Source of the DNA: Crateriforma spongiae
Lineage (GTDB): Bacteria > Planctomycetota > Planctomycetia > Pirellulales > Pirellulaceae
Reading direction: 5' to 3'
Length of the DNA: 64,000 bases
NCBI RefSeq assembly: GCF_012290005.1
Contig: NZ_JAAXMS010000009.1
Span: forward strand, 1 to 64,000
Part shown: positions 18,814 to 27,150 of the stretch, one piece after another
How positions within the stretch are numbered: position 1 is the stretch's first letter
Layout: each line of letters starts with the position of its first letter
The notes under the pieces: model-generated
What the model was told of the DNA's origin: nothing
Seen by the model: the letters and a program-made list of their open reading frames with translations, nothing else
Database searches by the model: none
Program-made: the position numbers and the translations under genes

Positions 18814-20273
18814 GCCGAGTCACCTTCGTACGACATCGTCGAAAAGTGGAACGTCTTCGGCATCATTGCGGTCACTGCCAAAAAGACAATGCCCGACACC
18901 GTCGCCCCCACCAACGATCCGACAAACCATCCAATTTGAAAGTAAGCGACCAACCCGACCAGGGTCCCAGAGACCATCGCAGATGCCGCCGCTATCGGCC
19001 CAGGTTGGCGGAAATACAGCCCACCCAAGATCGGCCAAATACAACTTGCGACCATCGGGCCGGCAAAAAACAAAACGGTCGCAAGCGTCCCAAGATTCTG
19101 AAACGCTGCGATCCAGGCGATCGCACCGAGCAATAGAATCGTGAACGTGCTCCACCGTCGCTTGCCTGCATCATCCAAAGCGGTTCCACGCACAGCACGG
19201 AACGCGGGAGACCAAACATCCCCAACGATCAAATCTGCGGTCGCGGCAAGCAAACTGTCAATGCTGGATGCAAGCGAACAAAAGACGACGACGAAAACAA
19301 GCAATGCACCGACGTTCCCAAGAAGTGTTGCTGCAACCAGCGGCCCCACCGTATCGGGCTGACTGATTCCGATATCCAACGCGGGCGCGGCCAACCCCAA
19401 GAATCCGGCAACGATGGGAATGGGCAACCACAGAAAACCGGCCAGCAAATATGCCTTGGGACCGACACCCTCGCGCATCGCGAACGCACGACTCCACCAC
19501 ACATTGCTATGAAAAATTTCGCCAAATCCGAACAACATGTTGTTGAATAGGGACATCAACGCCGCGGGAAAGAACACGCTTAACAACATCGGTCGCCGTT
19601 GCTGAAGTTCGGTGTGCACGTCCGAAATCTCAACGGTCGAAAGGATAGCCAACGCAACCACGATCAACCCGACAATGATCACCAGACTTTGAATGAAGTC
19701 CGTACCGATCACCGCATACATGCCACCGAACAGCGTGTACAGAACGCAAACGGCCAGCACGACCGACATGCCCACCGGATAAGGAATTCCCGACAAGACT
19801 TCCAGCAATTTCCCACCCGCCATCGACATGCTAATTAGCCAAGTCAATGCGTAAAACAAACTGATCAACAGGAACGGGACATAACCCCAGATCCCATAGC
19901 GACAACGAATGAATTCGACCGCCGTGAAGCCATGCGGCATCAGTGTGCGGATGCGTCCGCTGACCGGCGCAAAAGCAAACAATCCGAAACTGGCGGTCGC
20001 ATATCCCAACGCCCCCCAAACACCCAACTGAAGCGCGAATTGGGGTGCCAACATCGTCGTGTTGGACGTGATCCATGTGGCGACCGCTGTCGCTGTTCCC
20101 AGTGCCAAACCGACGTTCCGGCCCGCAACGGCAAACCCTTCATAGGTCTTTGCACGCCTGCCCCACCAAAGCCCGAGCGCAATCCAAAGCACCCCGAAAA
20201 TGGTCAGCAAGATATACCCGTCGCGGGGATTCAATATGGGCTCGGCATCGGCCAACAACATCACTGGATTCAC
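18810..20273 (-). CDS. Sodium:solute symporter (SSS family)
   Basis: A 487-residue transporter with about 12-13 hydrophobic segments. The family core is visible: GFAVAGRNVGLALGTATAVA in the first helices, and YTLFGGMYAVIGTDFIQSLV in the middle. Members of this branch carry urea, nucleobases, amino acids or sugars with Na+. It starts at GTG 20273, overlapping the previous stop as GTGA, and ends coupled to the 40-residue protein. Because the following genes handle carbamoyl/ureido groups, uptake of a ureide, hydantoin or amino-acid-like compound is a reasonable inference, but no residue proves it. Confidence 0.92.
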   Translation of the reverse strand: MNPVMLLADAEPILNPRDGYILLTIFGVLWIALGLWWGRRAKTYEGFAVAGRNVGLALGTATAVATWITSNTTMLAPQFALQLGVWGALGYATASFGLFAFAPVSGRIRTLMPHGFTAVEFIRCRYGIWGYVPFLLISLFYALTWLISMSMAGGKLLEVLSGIPYPVGMSVVLAVCVLYTLFGGMYAVIGTDFIQSLVIIVGLIVVALAILSTVEISDVHTELQQRRPMLLSVFFPAALMSLFNNMLFGFGEIFHSNVWWSRAFAMREGVGPKAYLLAGFLWLPIPIVAGFLGLAAPALDIGISQPDTVGPLVAATLLGNVGALLVFVVVFCSLASSIDSLLAATADLIVGDVWSPAFRAVRGTALDDAGKRRWSTFTILLLGAIAWIAAFQNLGTLATVLFFAGPMVASCIWPILGGLYFRQPGPIAAASAMVSGTLVGLVAYFQIGWFVGSLVGATVSGIVFLAVTAMMPKTFHFSTMSYEGDSA

Positions 20274-20806
20274 GACGCGTCTCCGCCCACCCGAGTCCCT
20301 GTCGCCCTAATCCCTGTGGCACGAGCCCCTGTCGCCCGGTGCCCCCAAACAATGACAGCCACAAACACAACGACAACCGTCAGTCCCGTACCGAAAGCCC
20401 AAAACGCATAAGCCAACGGCCAGTGTTCGACGCGAACCGAAACCGGCCGATCGGACTTTGCAACGACGCGGCCTTCCTGATCAACGGCGGTGACCTGAAA
20501 CGCGTGCTGACCGTCCGACAATCCAGAAACGAAAAACTGTGGCTGTCGACCGGCGTACACCAATCGGCCATCCTCATCGGTCACACGATACCCACCCGGT
20601 GCATCGACGCCGGACCACCGAATGGTGACGTAACCTTCCCGAAAAACTTCCTGCCCAAACGGTTCGACAACCAAGGAACCGATGTCCGATTGCAACGGAT
20701 CTTGAGCGGAAACAGGCGAGGCCTGCGAAAAGAAAGAGGCGACGATCACGCAAATCCACGTGCGGATCCAGTCGGCGAACGAGATGCCGGAACGGCGAAA
20801 AAGCAC
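20270..20806 (-). CDS. fn3-like exported membrane-anchored protein
   Basis: A 178-residue protein with an N-terminal signal peptide (about 12-35, ending PVSAQ), a beta-rich domain resembling fibronectin type III (VTIRWSGVDAPGGYRVTDED, then VSGLSDGQHAFQVTAVDQEG), and a C-terminal membrane helix (about 133-155). The cytoplasmic-side tail has three RATG-x repeats. It begins with GTG at 20806 behind GGGAGGAA and overlaps the symporter start (GTGA), so it is the first gene of the operon. A role as an extracytoplasmic companion of the symporter, for instance in substrate capture, is only inference. Confidence 0.8.
   Translation of the reverse strand: MLFRRSGISFADWIRTWICVIVASFFSQASPVSAQDPLQSDIGSLVVEPFGQEVFREGYVTIRWSGVDAPGGYRVTDEDGRLVYAGRQPQFFVSGLSDGQHAFQVTAVDQEGRVVAKSDRPVSVRVEHWPLAYAFWAFGTGLTVVVVFVAVIVWGHRATGARATGIRATGTRVGGDAS
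20294..20338. repeat. Three tandem 15-bp units encoding RATG-x
   Basis: Units 20294-20308, 20309-20323 and 20324-20338 differ by a few bases and encode Arg-Ala-Thr-Gly-(Ala/Ile/Thr) on the minus strand, at the C-terminus of the fn3-like protein. The period is a multiple of three, so copy changes would alter tail length without a frameshift. Confidence 0.8.
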
Positions 20807-21370
20807 ACTTCCTCCCGGGTTCAGAAAAGCCGTATCGCTCAGGGACCCTCCACTGAACTATCGATTGACTTCATCTGCGGCGGATTAGTGTAACAGACCC
20901 TCGAATCCGCGATACCCGCGTGACCGTGGTGCACCGGAGGGAAACGACGCACACCACGGCTTCACATCGCCGCACCAATGGCTTCCGTCCCGCGCGAAAT
21001 CGCGGCGAAACACGTCGCCCCGGCGTCCCGCCACGACCGAAGTCGACGAGGACCACGCCCGCCACGATGAAGAACTCCGACCGTTGGCCATCCACACTGC
21101 AACAGCGAGGCTCTGATTCACAAGGCCCCAATGCACACACCGGCATCATTGGGTGCCAAACTGGCCTGCATCCCAACTGGCCCGGTAGCGATCCTCACGC
21201 AATTTTTATCTTGGAACGTTCACCCACACGCGACTGCGCCGACCAGATCCAACGGTTCCGGCCCCGCTAAAGCGACACCCGTCGGCAAGACTACTGAAGG
21301 CAATTCTATCTATAATATTTCGATGCCCACTCTCTCTTCCCATAATCTGGTCACCGGACGTTTCGAACCA
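20807..21370. other. Divergent intergenic region, no gene recognised
   Basis: Between the fn3-like gene (minus) and a sulfatase (plus). It must hold the promoter of the carbamoyl operon and that of the sulfatase. Reading frames crossing it on either strand are short and lack family-like features. A TATAAT hexamer occurs at 21311-21316 in the most A+T-rich patch, 55 bases before the sulfatase ATG, but no good -35 lies at the correct distance. Confidence 0.5.
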
Positions 21371-22822
21371 ATGAAGTTTTCCCTGCAACAAGCCATAAGA
21401 TTCGCGCTGCCTGCCTTCGCCTGTTGTCTATTCTTGACAATCTGCGCCGCCGACGACCGGCCCAACCTATTGATCGTCCTGACCGATGACCACAGCGTTC
21501 CACACGTCGGTTGCTACGGAAACGCTGACATACGGACGCCCAACCTTGACCGCTTTGCCGAACAGGGACTTCGTCTGGACCGGATGTATGTCACGGCGCC
21601 GCAGTGCGTCCCCGCACGGGCGACGATCATGACCGGCCAATCGTCGGTGGCAACGCGGATGACACGATTTTCCGCGCCTTTAGATCGGGACATCCCAACG
21701 TTTCCAGAACGACTGCGACAAAGCGGTTATTACACCGGTGTCGCGGGACGCATCTATCACCTGGACGGCCACAACATCATCGGGTCAAAAGAAACCAAGC
21801 AGGTATTTGCGGATAACAACCTGATGACATTTCATGATCGACTGGACCACGTCAACATTGCCGACGGCGGCGTGGGCCACGTCGACCAAATGGTGCAGTT
21901 CTTGGATAGGGTTCCGCACAACCAACCATGGCTTTTGCAACTCTCGTTCGATGATCCCCACCGACCTCTGTCGGAAAACGCCATTGCTGATCCACACGAC
22001 CCAAATGCCATTTCGCTGCCCAAGCATGTCCCCGACACCGATCTGGTACGTAAAGACTTTGCCAAGTACTACGACGAGATCGCTCGATTTGATGCCGACT
22101 TTGGTCGCCTAATAAAGATTCTGGAAGACCGGAAGCTGACTCAACGCACGCTGATACTATTCATGGGCGATAACGGCGCGGCTGTCCTACGCGGCAAAGG
22201 CACTCTATACGAATGGGGCCTTCATGTCCCGGCATTGATGCGATGGGACGGGATGATTGAACCTGGATCGCAAAGCGACGCATTGATCACCAGCGAAGAC
22301 ATCGCCCCCACGTTTCTGCAGTTGGCCGGCGTCGCCCCCGCCCCTGAGATGAATGGAATCAGCTTCGCCGCGTTGTTGAAAGGGGAATCCTTTGAAGGAC
22401 GAGAGTACTTTTGTGCCGCGCGAGGGTCGCATGGGTACAACCTTCCGCTGCACACGGCTGACTTTGACCTCAGTCGATGCGTCCGAACCCGTCGTTACAA
22501 GCTGATCTACAATCCGCTTTGGCAATTGCCTTTCCAACCGGTCGACATGTTCGCATTGCCTTTGTGGACCGACCTGAAGATTCGCCACCAGACGGGACGC
22601 CTGCCCGCACTGTATTCCCGCTTGTATTTCAGCCCCCAGCGTCCCATCTTCGAACTGTACGACCTACAAAACGATCCGGAAGAACTGGACAACCTGGTTG
22701 GACAGCCCGAGCATGCGGCTATCGAGAACGAATTGAAGAGCAAGCTTCACGAATGGATGATCTTGCAGCAAGACTACGTGCCGCTTCCCATTGCAGATTT
22801 CAATCCGTATCTAGAACGTTGA
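21371..22822 (+). CDS. Secreted sulfatase (formylglycine type)
   Basis: A 483-residue sulfatase with a signal peptide (about residues 8-26, LPAFACCLFLTICAA). The fold begins RPNLLIVLTDDHSVPHVGCY. The maturation motif is APQCVPARATIMTG, Cys79 in C-x-P-x-R; MGDNGAAVLRGKGT carries the second metal site. The ATG at 21371 puts the signal at the N-terminus; a longer frame to 21131 adds 80 unlikely residues. Its last 23 bases overlap the convergent sulfatase gene. It resembles heparan/iduronate-type sulfatases in general layout, but the substrate is unknown; neighbours suggest a sulfated polysaccharide. Confidence 0.92.
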   Translation: MKFSLQQAIRFALPAFACCLFLTICAADDRPNLLIVLTDDHSVPHVGCYGNADIRTPNLDRFAEQGLRLDRMYVTAPQCVPARATIMTGQSSVATRMTRFSAPLDRDIPTFPERLRQSGYYTGVAGRIYHLDGHNIIGSKETKQVFADNNLMTFHDRLDHVNIADGGVGHVDQMVQFLDRVPHNQPWLLQLSFDDPHRPLSENAIADPHDPNAISLPKHVPDTDLVRKDFAKYYDEIARFDADFGRLIKILEDRKLTQRTLILFMGDNGAAVLRGKGTLYEWGLHVPALMRWDGMIEPGSQSDALITSEDIAPTFLQLAGVAPAPEMNGISFAALLKGESFEGREYFCAARGSHGYNLPLHTADFDLSRCVRTRRYKLIYNPLWQLPFQPVDMFALPLWTDLKIRHQTGRLPALYSRLYFSPQRPIFELYDLQNDPEELDNLVGQPEHAAIENELKSKLHEWMILQQDYVPLPIADFNPYLER

Positions 22823-24437
22823 TGGATTTCGTTCCCGATATCAACAGATCTCGCATCTGCTGCTGAACGGACTCAAAGGCCGGTCGCCCGGCCAAGTTAT
22901 TCTGTTCCCAAGGGTCCGAACGCATGTCATACAACTCCACCGCATGCGGATCGCTTGTTTCGGTCGGCGGTGCCACATCACGATGGTACTCCGCATAGCG
23001 ATAGTCCTTTGTCCGCACGCTGCGCCCCAAACCACCCAATGTGATGCAGCTATAAGCGGCCGTTTTCCAGGGACGATCCGGCGATGCCAACAAAGGCACG
23101 AAGCTATCGCCTTCAAAGCGACTGTCTTTGGGAATCTCCCACAGATCACAAAGGGTGGGCAACACGTCGACCAATTCCACGATCTGTCCACAACGATCCC
23201 CAGCATGCTTCATCCCTGGAACGACGACAATCATCGGAACTCGGGTGGATTGCTCGAACAGGGTGAATTTGCTCCAACACCCGTGTTCGCCCAATTGAAA
23301 TCCGTGATCGGCGAAGAAGACAATGATGGTGTTTTGATCCAATCCGGTTTCAACCAGTTTGTTTAACAAGACACCAATTGACGCGTCGACATAACTGCTG
23401 CACGCATAGTACGCCGCGACGGCTTCACGCTGACGTTGATTCGTCGGCCCGTACTCCGGATACAATCCGTTGAAGATGTCATAGTTCTTGCCGCCCCGTC
23501 GCGCAACATCCGGCACCAGGTAATCACGGTTCCGCGTTGCTGGCGTCAACAACATCTGCGAAGGCGGGTAGGCTTCGACATATTTTTTCGGCGCTAACAG
23601 CGGCGTGTGCGTTGAATAGAGTCCGACATTCAGGAAGAACTTCTGCTTGGATTCCGCCAAATCACCCAATAACTTCGCGGCGCTACGAACCAGGCGGCCG
23701 TCCTCCATTGACGCTTCGTCGATTCCGCTGTCCCCCACCTGCTCGGCGAACAACTGCTGAAACGGCTTTCGCAACGTCCAATTGTTTTCCGCCCCTGCGG
23801 CTAGCTTTTCTTCCCGTTCATCCCACAAGCGTTTCAATCGCGCCGCAGCCGTCTTATCGGCGATTTCCAGACATTCCATCTCGACGTCCTCAATGCCCGC
23901 CGGCCCGGCAGGCGAACGACGCAGCGTGCCTTCAAAGCCTGGTGGCTGATCGTAATCATGCGTGTATTCGATCAAGTCGAATCCTTTGGCGAACCGACCC
24001 GCGTCATCCCACTTGTGGACCAGTTTTCCGAACTGTGCGGCGAAGACGTCATCGCGATCCAAGATGCGGGCCATCGATGGTGCATCGGCTGGCACCAGAT
24101 CATCCATGCTGTCGCTATTGCGAAACACCTGGGTGTAATCGGGGCGCATACCGGTGACGAACGAAGCTCGCGATGGATTACAAACCGTCGCCTGGCAATA
24201 CGCACGATCGAAGGTCACACCTCGCTTCGCCAGCGAATCCACATGGGGCGTCTGCACAACGGGGTTGCCATAGGCACCGATGGCATTGGCAGCCCAGTCT
24301 TCCACCGTGATCATCAAAAGGTTCATGTCGCGCGTCGGCGGAAGGTTGGATTCCGCGATCGACAATGCTGGGGCAAAGAAGGCCGGGACCGCCAACGTGA
24401 AAACACCCGCCCAACGAACAAACACTTCAACAGCCAT
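22800..24437 (-). CDS. Secreted sulfatase, iduronate-2-sulfatase-like
   Basis: A 545-residue sulfatase and the last gene of the arabinose operon, starting two bases after the stop of the GH27 fusion gene. Signal peptide about 8-28; metal-binding NLLMITVEDWAANAIGAYG; classical maturation motif YCQATVCNPSRASFVTG with Cys86 in C-x-P-S-R. FFADHGFQLGEHGCWSKFTL is close to iduronate-2-sulfatase and choline-sulfatase-like enzymes of subfamily S1_7 type (assignment tentative). In this operon it probably removes sulfate from an arabinose- or galactose-containing glycan before or after glycosidase attack. Confidence 0.92.
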   Translation of the reverse strand: MAVEVFVRWAGVFTLAVPAFFAPALSIAESNLPPTRDMNLLMITVEDWAANAIGAYGNPVVQTPHVDSLAKRGVTFDRAYCQATVCNPSRASFVTGMRPDYTQVFRNSDSMDDLVPADAPSMARILDRDDVFAAQFGKLVHKWDDAGRFAKGFDLIEYTHDYDQPPGFEGTLRRSPAGPAGIEDVEMECLEIADKTAAARLKRLWDEREEKLAAGAENNWTLRKPFQQLFAEQVGDSGIDEASMEDGRLVRSAAKLLGDLAESKQKFFLNVGLYSTHTPLLAPKKYVEAYPPSQMLLTPATRNRDYLVPDVARRGGKNYDIFNGLYPEYGPTNQRQREAVAAYYACSSYVDASIGVLLNKLVETGLDQNTIIVFFADHGFQLGEHGCWSKFTLFEQSTRVPMIVVVPGMKHAGDRCGQIVELVDVLPTLCDLWEIPKDSRFEGDSFVPLLASPDRPWKTAAYSCITLGGLGRSVRTKDYRYAEYHRDVAPPTETSDPHAVELYDMRSDPWEQNNLAGRPAFESVQQQMRDLLISGTKSINVLDTD

Positions 24438-24439
24438 CG

Positions 24440-27055
24440 CTATTTGACCTCCGATTCAACCGGAACAAAGATCTCACCATCCGCATCAGCTAACTGGAAC
24501 GCGGTCGCAACGGATTGATCAGAGACCCGACGGTGGGGCGAGTCGAACTGAACGTCGACGCTGCCGTTTTCCCACGGGTTGTAGACCACCACACCGCCTT
24601 CGAATTGTCGCCACACCGATCCATCGGGCTTCTCCTGGCCGACGCCGCGCGGACGCCCCAGCGGCACATCCCAGAAGTCATACCAATCGTGAAGGTGGTC
24701 GGGCGTCTTCAGTGGATTCGGATCCGCAAACAGCACACTACCGTTGGACAACGTCAGCCCCAGCGTTGTCGTCGCCCGCATTCGCCGCAGATCGTCGCGG
24801 TCTCCCCACACCTCCAAGCAATTCAGTTGAGGCGAACGCAATTCACGTTCAAAAAACTCCAACCCTTCCCGGAGCTTGGCCCAAGTCGTTTTGAAACGTG
24901 CCCCTCCTGTCCCCGGCCCGGCGGGATTGCATTCCATGAACGAACCGTTGATAAGCTTTCCGTATCGTCGCCCATCTTCGATGTCATCATGAATATTGAC
25001 GATGATCACGCCATCATCGCCGATTGCTTCACGCACTAATCGAACAATGTCGATTTGCCCGCTCCAATCCAACATGATTCCGTCATAGACGCCGGATTCG
25101 ATACAGGCTTTGCACTGTCGAGCGATATTGGCTTGAAACTGTCGATTCTGGTAGTCCAGCATGTAATAGGGCTCCGGCCCCCCGTCCCAACCGGCCTCTC
25201 TTGTCCCGTCAGGATTTCGCTTCCAAAAACTGCTGTCTTCGGGGAGATAGCTGCCCGGGGCGTCACGCCATCGCACTTCCATCAGAAAGACCATGTCCGG
25301 GTTCTTCTGGAGCATCACGGCTCGATTTTCTAACGCCCGCTTTCGCGACTGTGTCGTAAAGCCTTTGGCCAAACCAGCGTGCTGCCCGTCCCAAATCGCT
25401 CCCAAGGCAAGTTGGACTCCATAGCCAAGCTGACTGACAGGTTCTTCCCAAATCACATCGTGCTTGGCGGCCGCGATTAGACGTCCTTCCAACGTGTCGG
25501 TCGGAAATTCGGATGGCATATCAATCGGATTCCAGGCCTGGAATACCGACGGATAGGAACGAGTCTTGATCCGACGGTTCAATGAATCGGAAACCGAAGT
25601 ATTCGGCCCGGCGACCGGTCCCGCAGGTGGCGGTAACAAAACAGGTTGGACCACCACGTCACTTTCTGGGGTCAAGCGAAGCATGGCCGACGCGTGCGGA
25701 CGCAAGCGCCGGTTAATTTGACCGGTGACGTTCTGCTGCTTGCCACCGGTCCAGAGATCAGTCGCCTTGAAACGACCGCGCAATCCGATGTCTTCGAACC
25801 GGACGGCCACGTCGCGAATCTGATCCGACAGATTGAACAAAGCGACAAATCGATCCTTTGATTTCGCATCCATCGCCGTCCAACAGGCAGCATCATCACT
25901 GCGATAGACTTGCTGATTCTGCTGACTGGTTTGATTGACGGCCAGCACTGCACGGTTTTGCAACAACGCCATCGTTTCGGACGGAGATGTCAGCAAATCA
26001 GCACCAATCATCAATGGCGATTTCGCGATGCACCACAGATTCATCATCGTGACTTGTTCATCGTCCGTCAGCATCGACATACGATCGGGCCCGTGCGGTC
26101 GGCCGCCAAGCGAAAGGTGTCCGATTGGTAACATGTCGGCGTCGGGCCAATGCCCTGGTCCGATGAACGGCGACCAAGCATCAAGCAATTGAAAGTTCCG
26201 CTTGATCGATGGCCATTCGTCCCACAGGTCCCCCGACACTCGCCACATGTTGGCGTTGGCCACCAAATGCTTGGCTTGTGACAACGGTGCGTCACCTGGC
26301 GACAAGCTCAAAACCATCGGACGTCCACAGCGATCGATCGCTGTACGCATCATCTCGATCTCCGCGGCGTGATAAGGATAGTGAATCACGTCATCGGCTT
26401 TGACGAAATCAACACCCCACTGCGCGTATTGCCGGAACAGCGAATCGTAATAGGCTTGGGCACCAGGCTTCGTCGCATCCACACCGAACATGTTGTTGTT
26501 CCACGGGCAGACGTCCCAAGGCTCCGCAATGACGCCTGCGGTTTGATCCGATCCCTGAATCGGCAGATCATCAAAGTACGCCTGCCTGGGAATACCTCGC
26601 ATGATGTGGATCCCAAACTTCAATCCTTTGGAGTGCACATAGTCTGCCAGCGGCTTGAACCCAGCACCGGTCGCTGACGACGGGAACCGATTCACTGCGG
26701 GCTGGGGTCTTCCGAATTCATCCAGTGTCAGTCGATCGACGGGACGTCCATCTGGATCCAGCCGCAAGTCGGATTGCCCGAAACGACGCTGTGGATTGTT
26801 GTGATCACCCGGATGCGGATTGAACCAGATGTAATCGACAACCGCGTACTGCCAACCATACGGCTTTAGATGTTCCGCCATGAAGTCAACAGTATCGCGA
26901 AACTGCTGCTCATTGATGGTCGAATCGTACGCATCAAAACTGTTCCAGCCCATCGGCGGGCGTTGGGCAACAGGATCTTGAGCGAACGAGACAACCGATC
27001 CCATCAGAACGAGAATCGATAGCAGCAACGAGGCATTCTGGAGACGACGATTCAT
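24440..27055 (-). CDS. Exported GH27 glycosidase fused to a second uncharacterised hydrolase-like domain
   Basis: An 871-residue protein. Signal peptide about 1-26; GH27 (alpha-galactosidase/beta-L-arabinopyranosidase family) domain about 31-450 with RPPMGWNSFDAYD, nucleophile Asp221 in DFVKADD and acid/base Asp276 in WRVSGDLWDEW. The usual sugar-binding DD pair reads VVDYIW (Asp74-Tyr75). A Pro-rich linker near 485 (VLLPPPAGPVAGP) leads to a second domain (about 510-871) with DVIWEEPVSQLGYGVQLALG and YDGIMLDWSG, which looks like a TIM-barrel glycosidase-like region I cannot place. The ATG at 27055 was chosen because it starts the signal peptide. In the operon it lies between the smaller GH27 gene and a sulfatase. 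Confidence 0.9.
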   Translation of the reverse strand: MNRRLQNASLLLSILVLMGSVVSFAQDPVAQRPPMGWNSFDAYDSTINEQQFRDTVDFMAEHLKPYGWQYAVVDYIWFNPHPGDHNNPQRRFGQSDLRLDPDGRPVDRLTLDEFGRPQPAVNRFPSSATGAGFKPLADYVHSKGLKFGIHIMRGIPRQAYFDDLPIQGSDQTAGVIAEPWDVCPWNNNMFGVDATKPGAQAYYDSLFRQYAQWGVDFVKADDVIHYPYHAAEIEMMRTAIDRCGRPMVLSLSPGDAPLSQAKHLVANANMWRVSGDLWDEWPSIKRNFQLLDAWSPFIGPGHWPDADMLPIGHLSLGGRPHGPDRMSMLTDDEQVTMMNLWCIAKSPLMIGADLLTSPSETMALLQNRAVLAVNQTSQQNQQVYRSDDAACWTAMDAKSKDRFVALFNLSDQIRDVAVRFEDIGLRGRFKATDLWTGGKQQNVTGQINRRLRPHASAMLRLTPESDVVVQPVLLPPPAGPVAGPNTSVSDSLNRRIKTRSYPSVFQAWNPIDMPSEFPTDTLEGRLIAAAKHDVIWEEPVSQLGYGVQLALGAIWDGQHAGLAKGFTTQSRKRALENRAVMLQKNPDMVFLMEVRWRDAPGSYLPEDSSFWKRNPDGTREAGWDGGPEPYYMLDYQNRQFQANIARQCKACIESGVYDGIMLDWSGQIDIVRLVREAIGDDGVIIVNIHDDIEDGRRYGKLINGSFMECNPAGPGTGGARFKTTWAKLREGLEFFERELRSPQLNCLEVWGDRDDLRRMRATTTLGLTLSNGSVLFADPNPLKTPDHLHDWYDFWDVPLGRPRGVGQEKPDGSVWRQFEGGVVVYNPWENGSVDVQFDSPHRRVSDQSVATAFQLADADGEIFVPVESEVK

Positions 27056-27150
27056 GGACGCACACCAATACGGACCGGGACGACGAAGGGCGAAAGTGAA
27101 CACAGGCTTTGAAGATCCTCCTGGCTCTTGGCGAAAAAGGGTCACTGACT

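Noticed and set aside
21311-21316. TATAAT as -10 box of the sulfatase gene at 21371
   Set aside because: The hexamer is perfect, but no acceptable -35 element lies 15-19 bases upstream; kept only as a remark.
21131-21370. N-terminal extension of the sulfatase by 80 residues
   Set aside because: It would bury the signal peptide in the middle of the protein and has no family resemblance.
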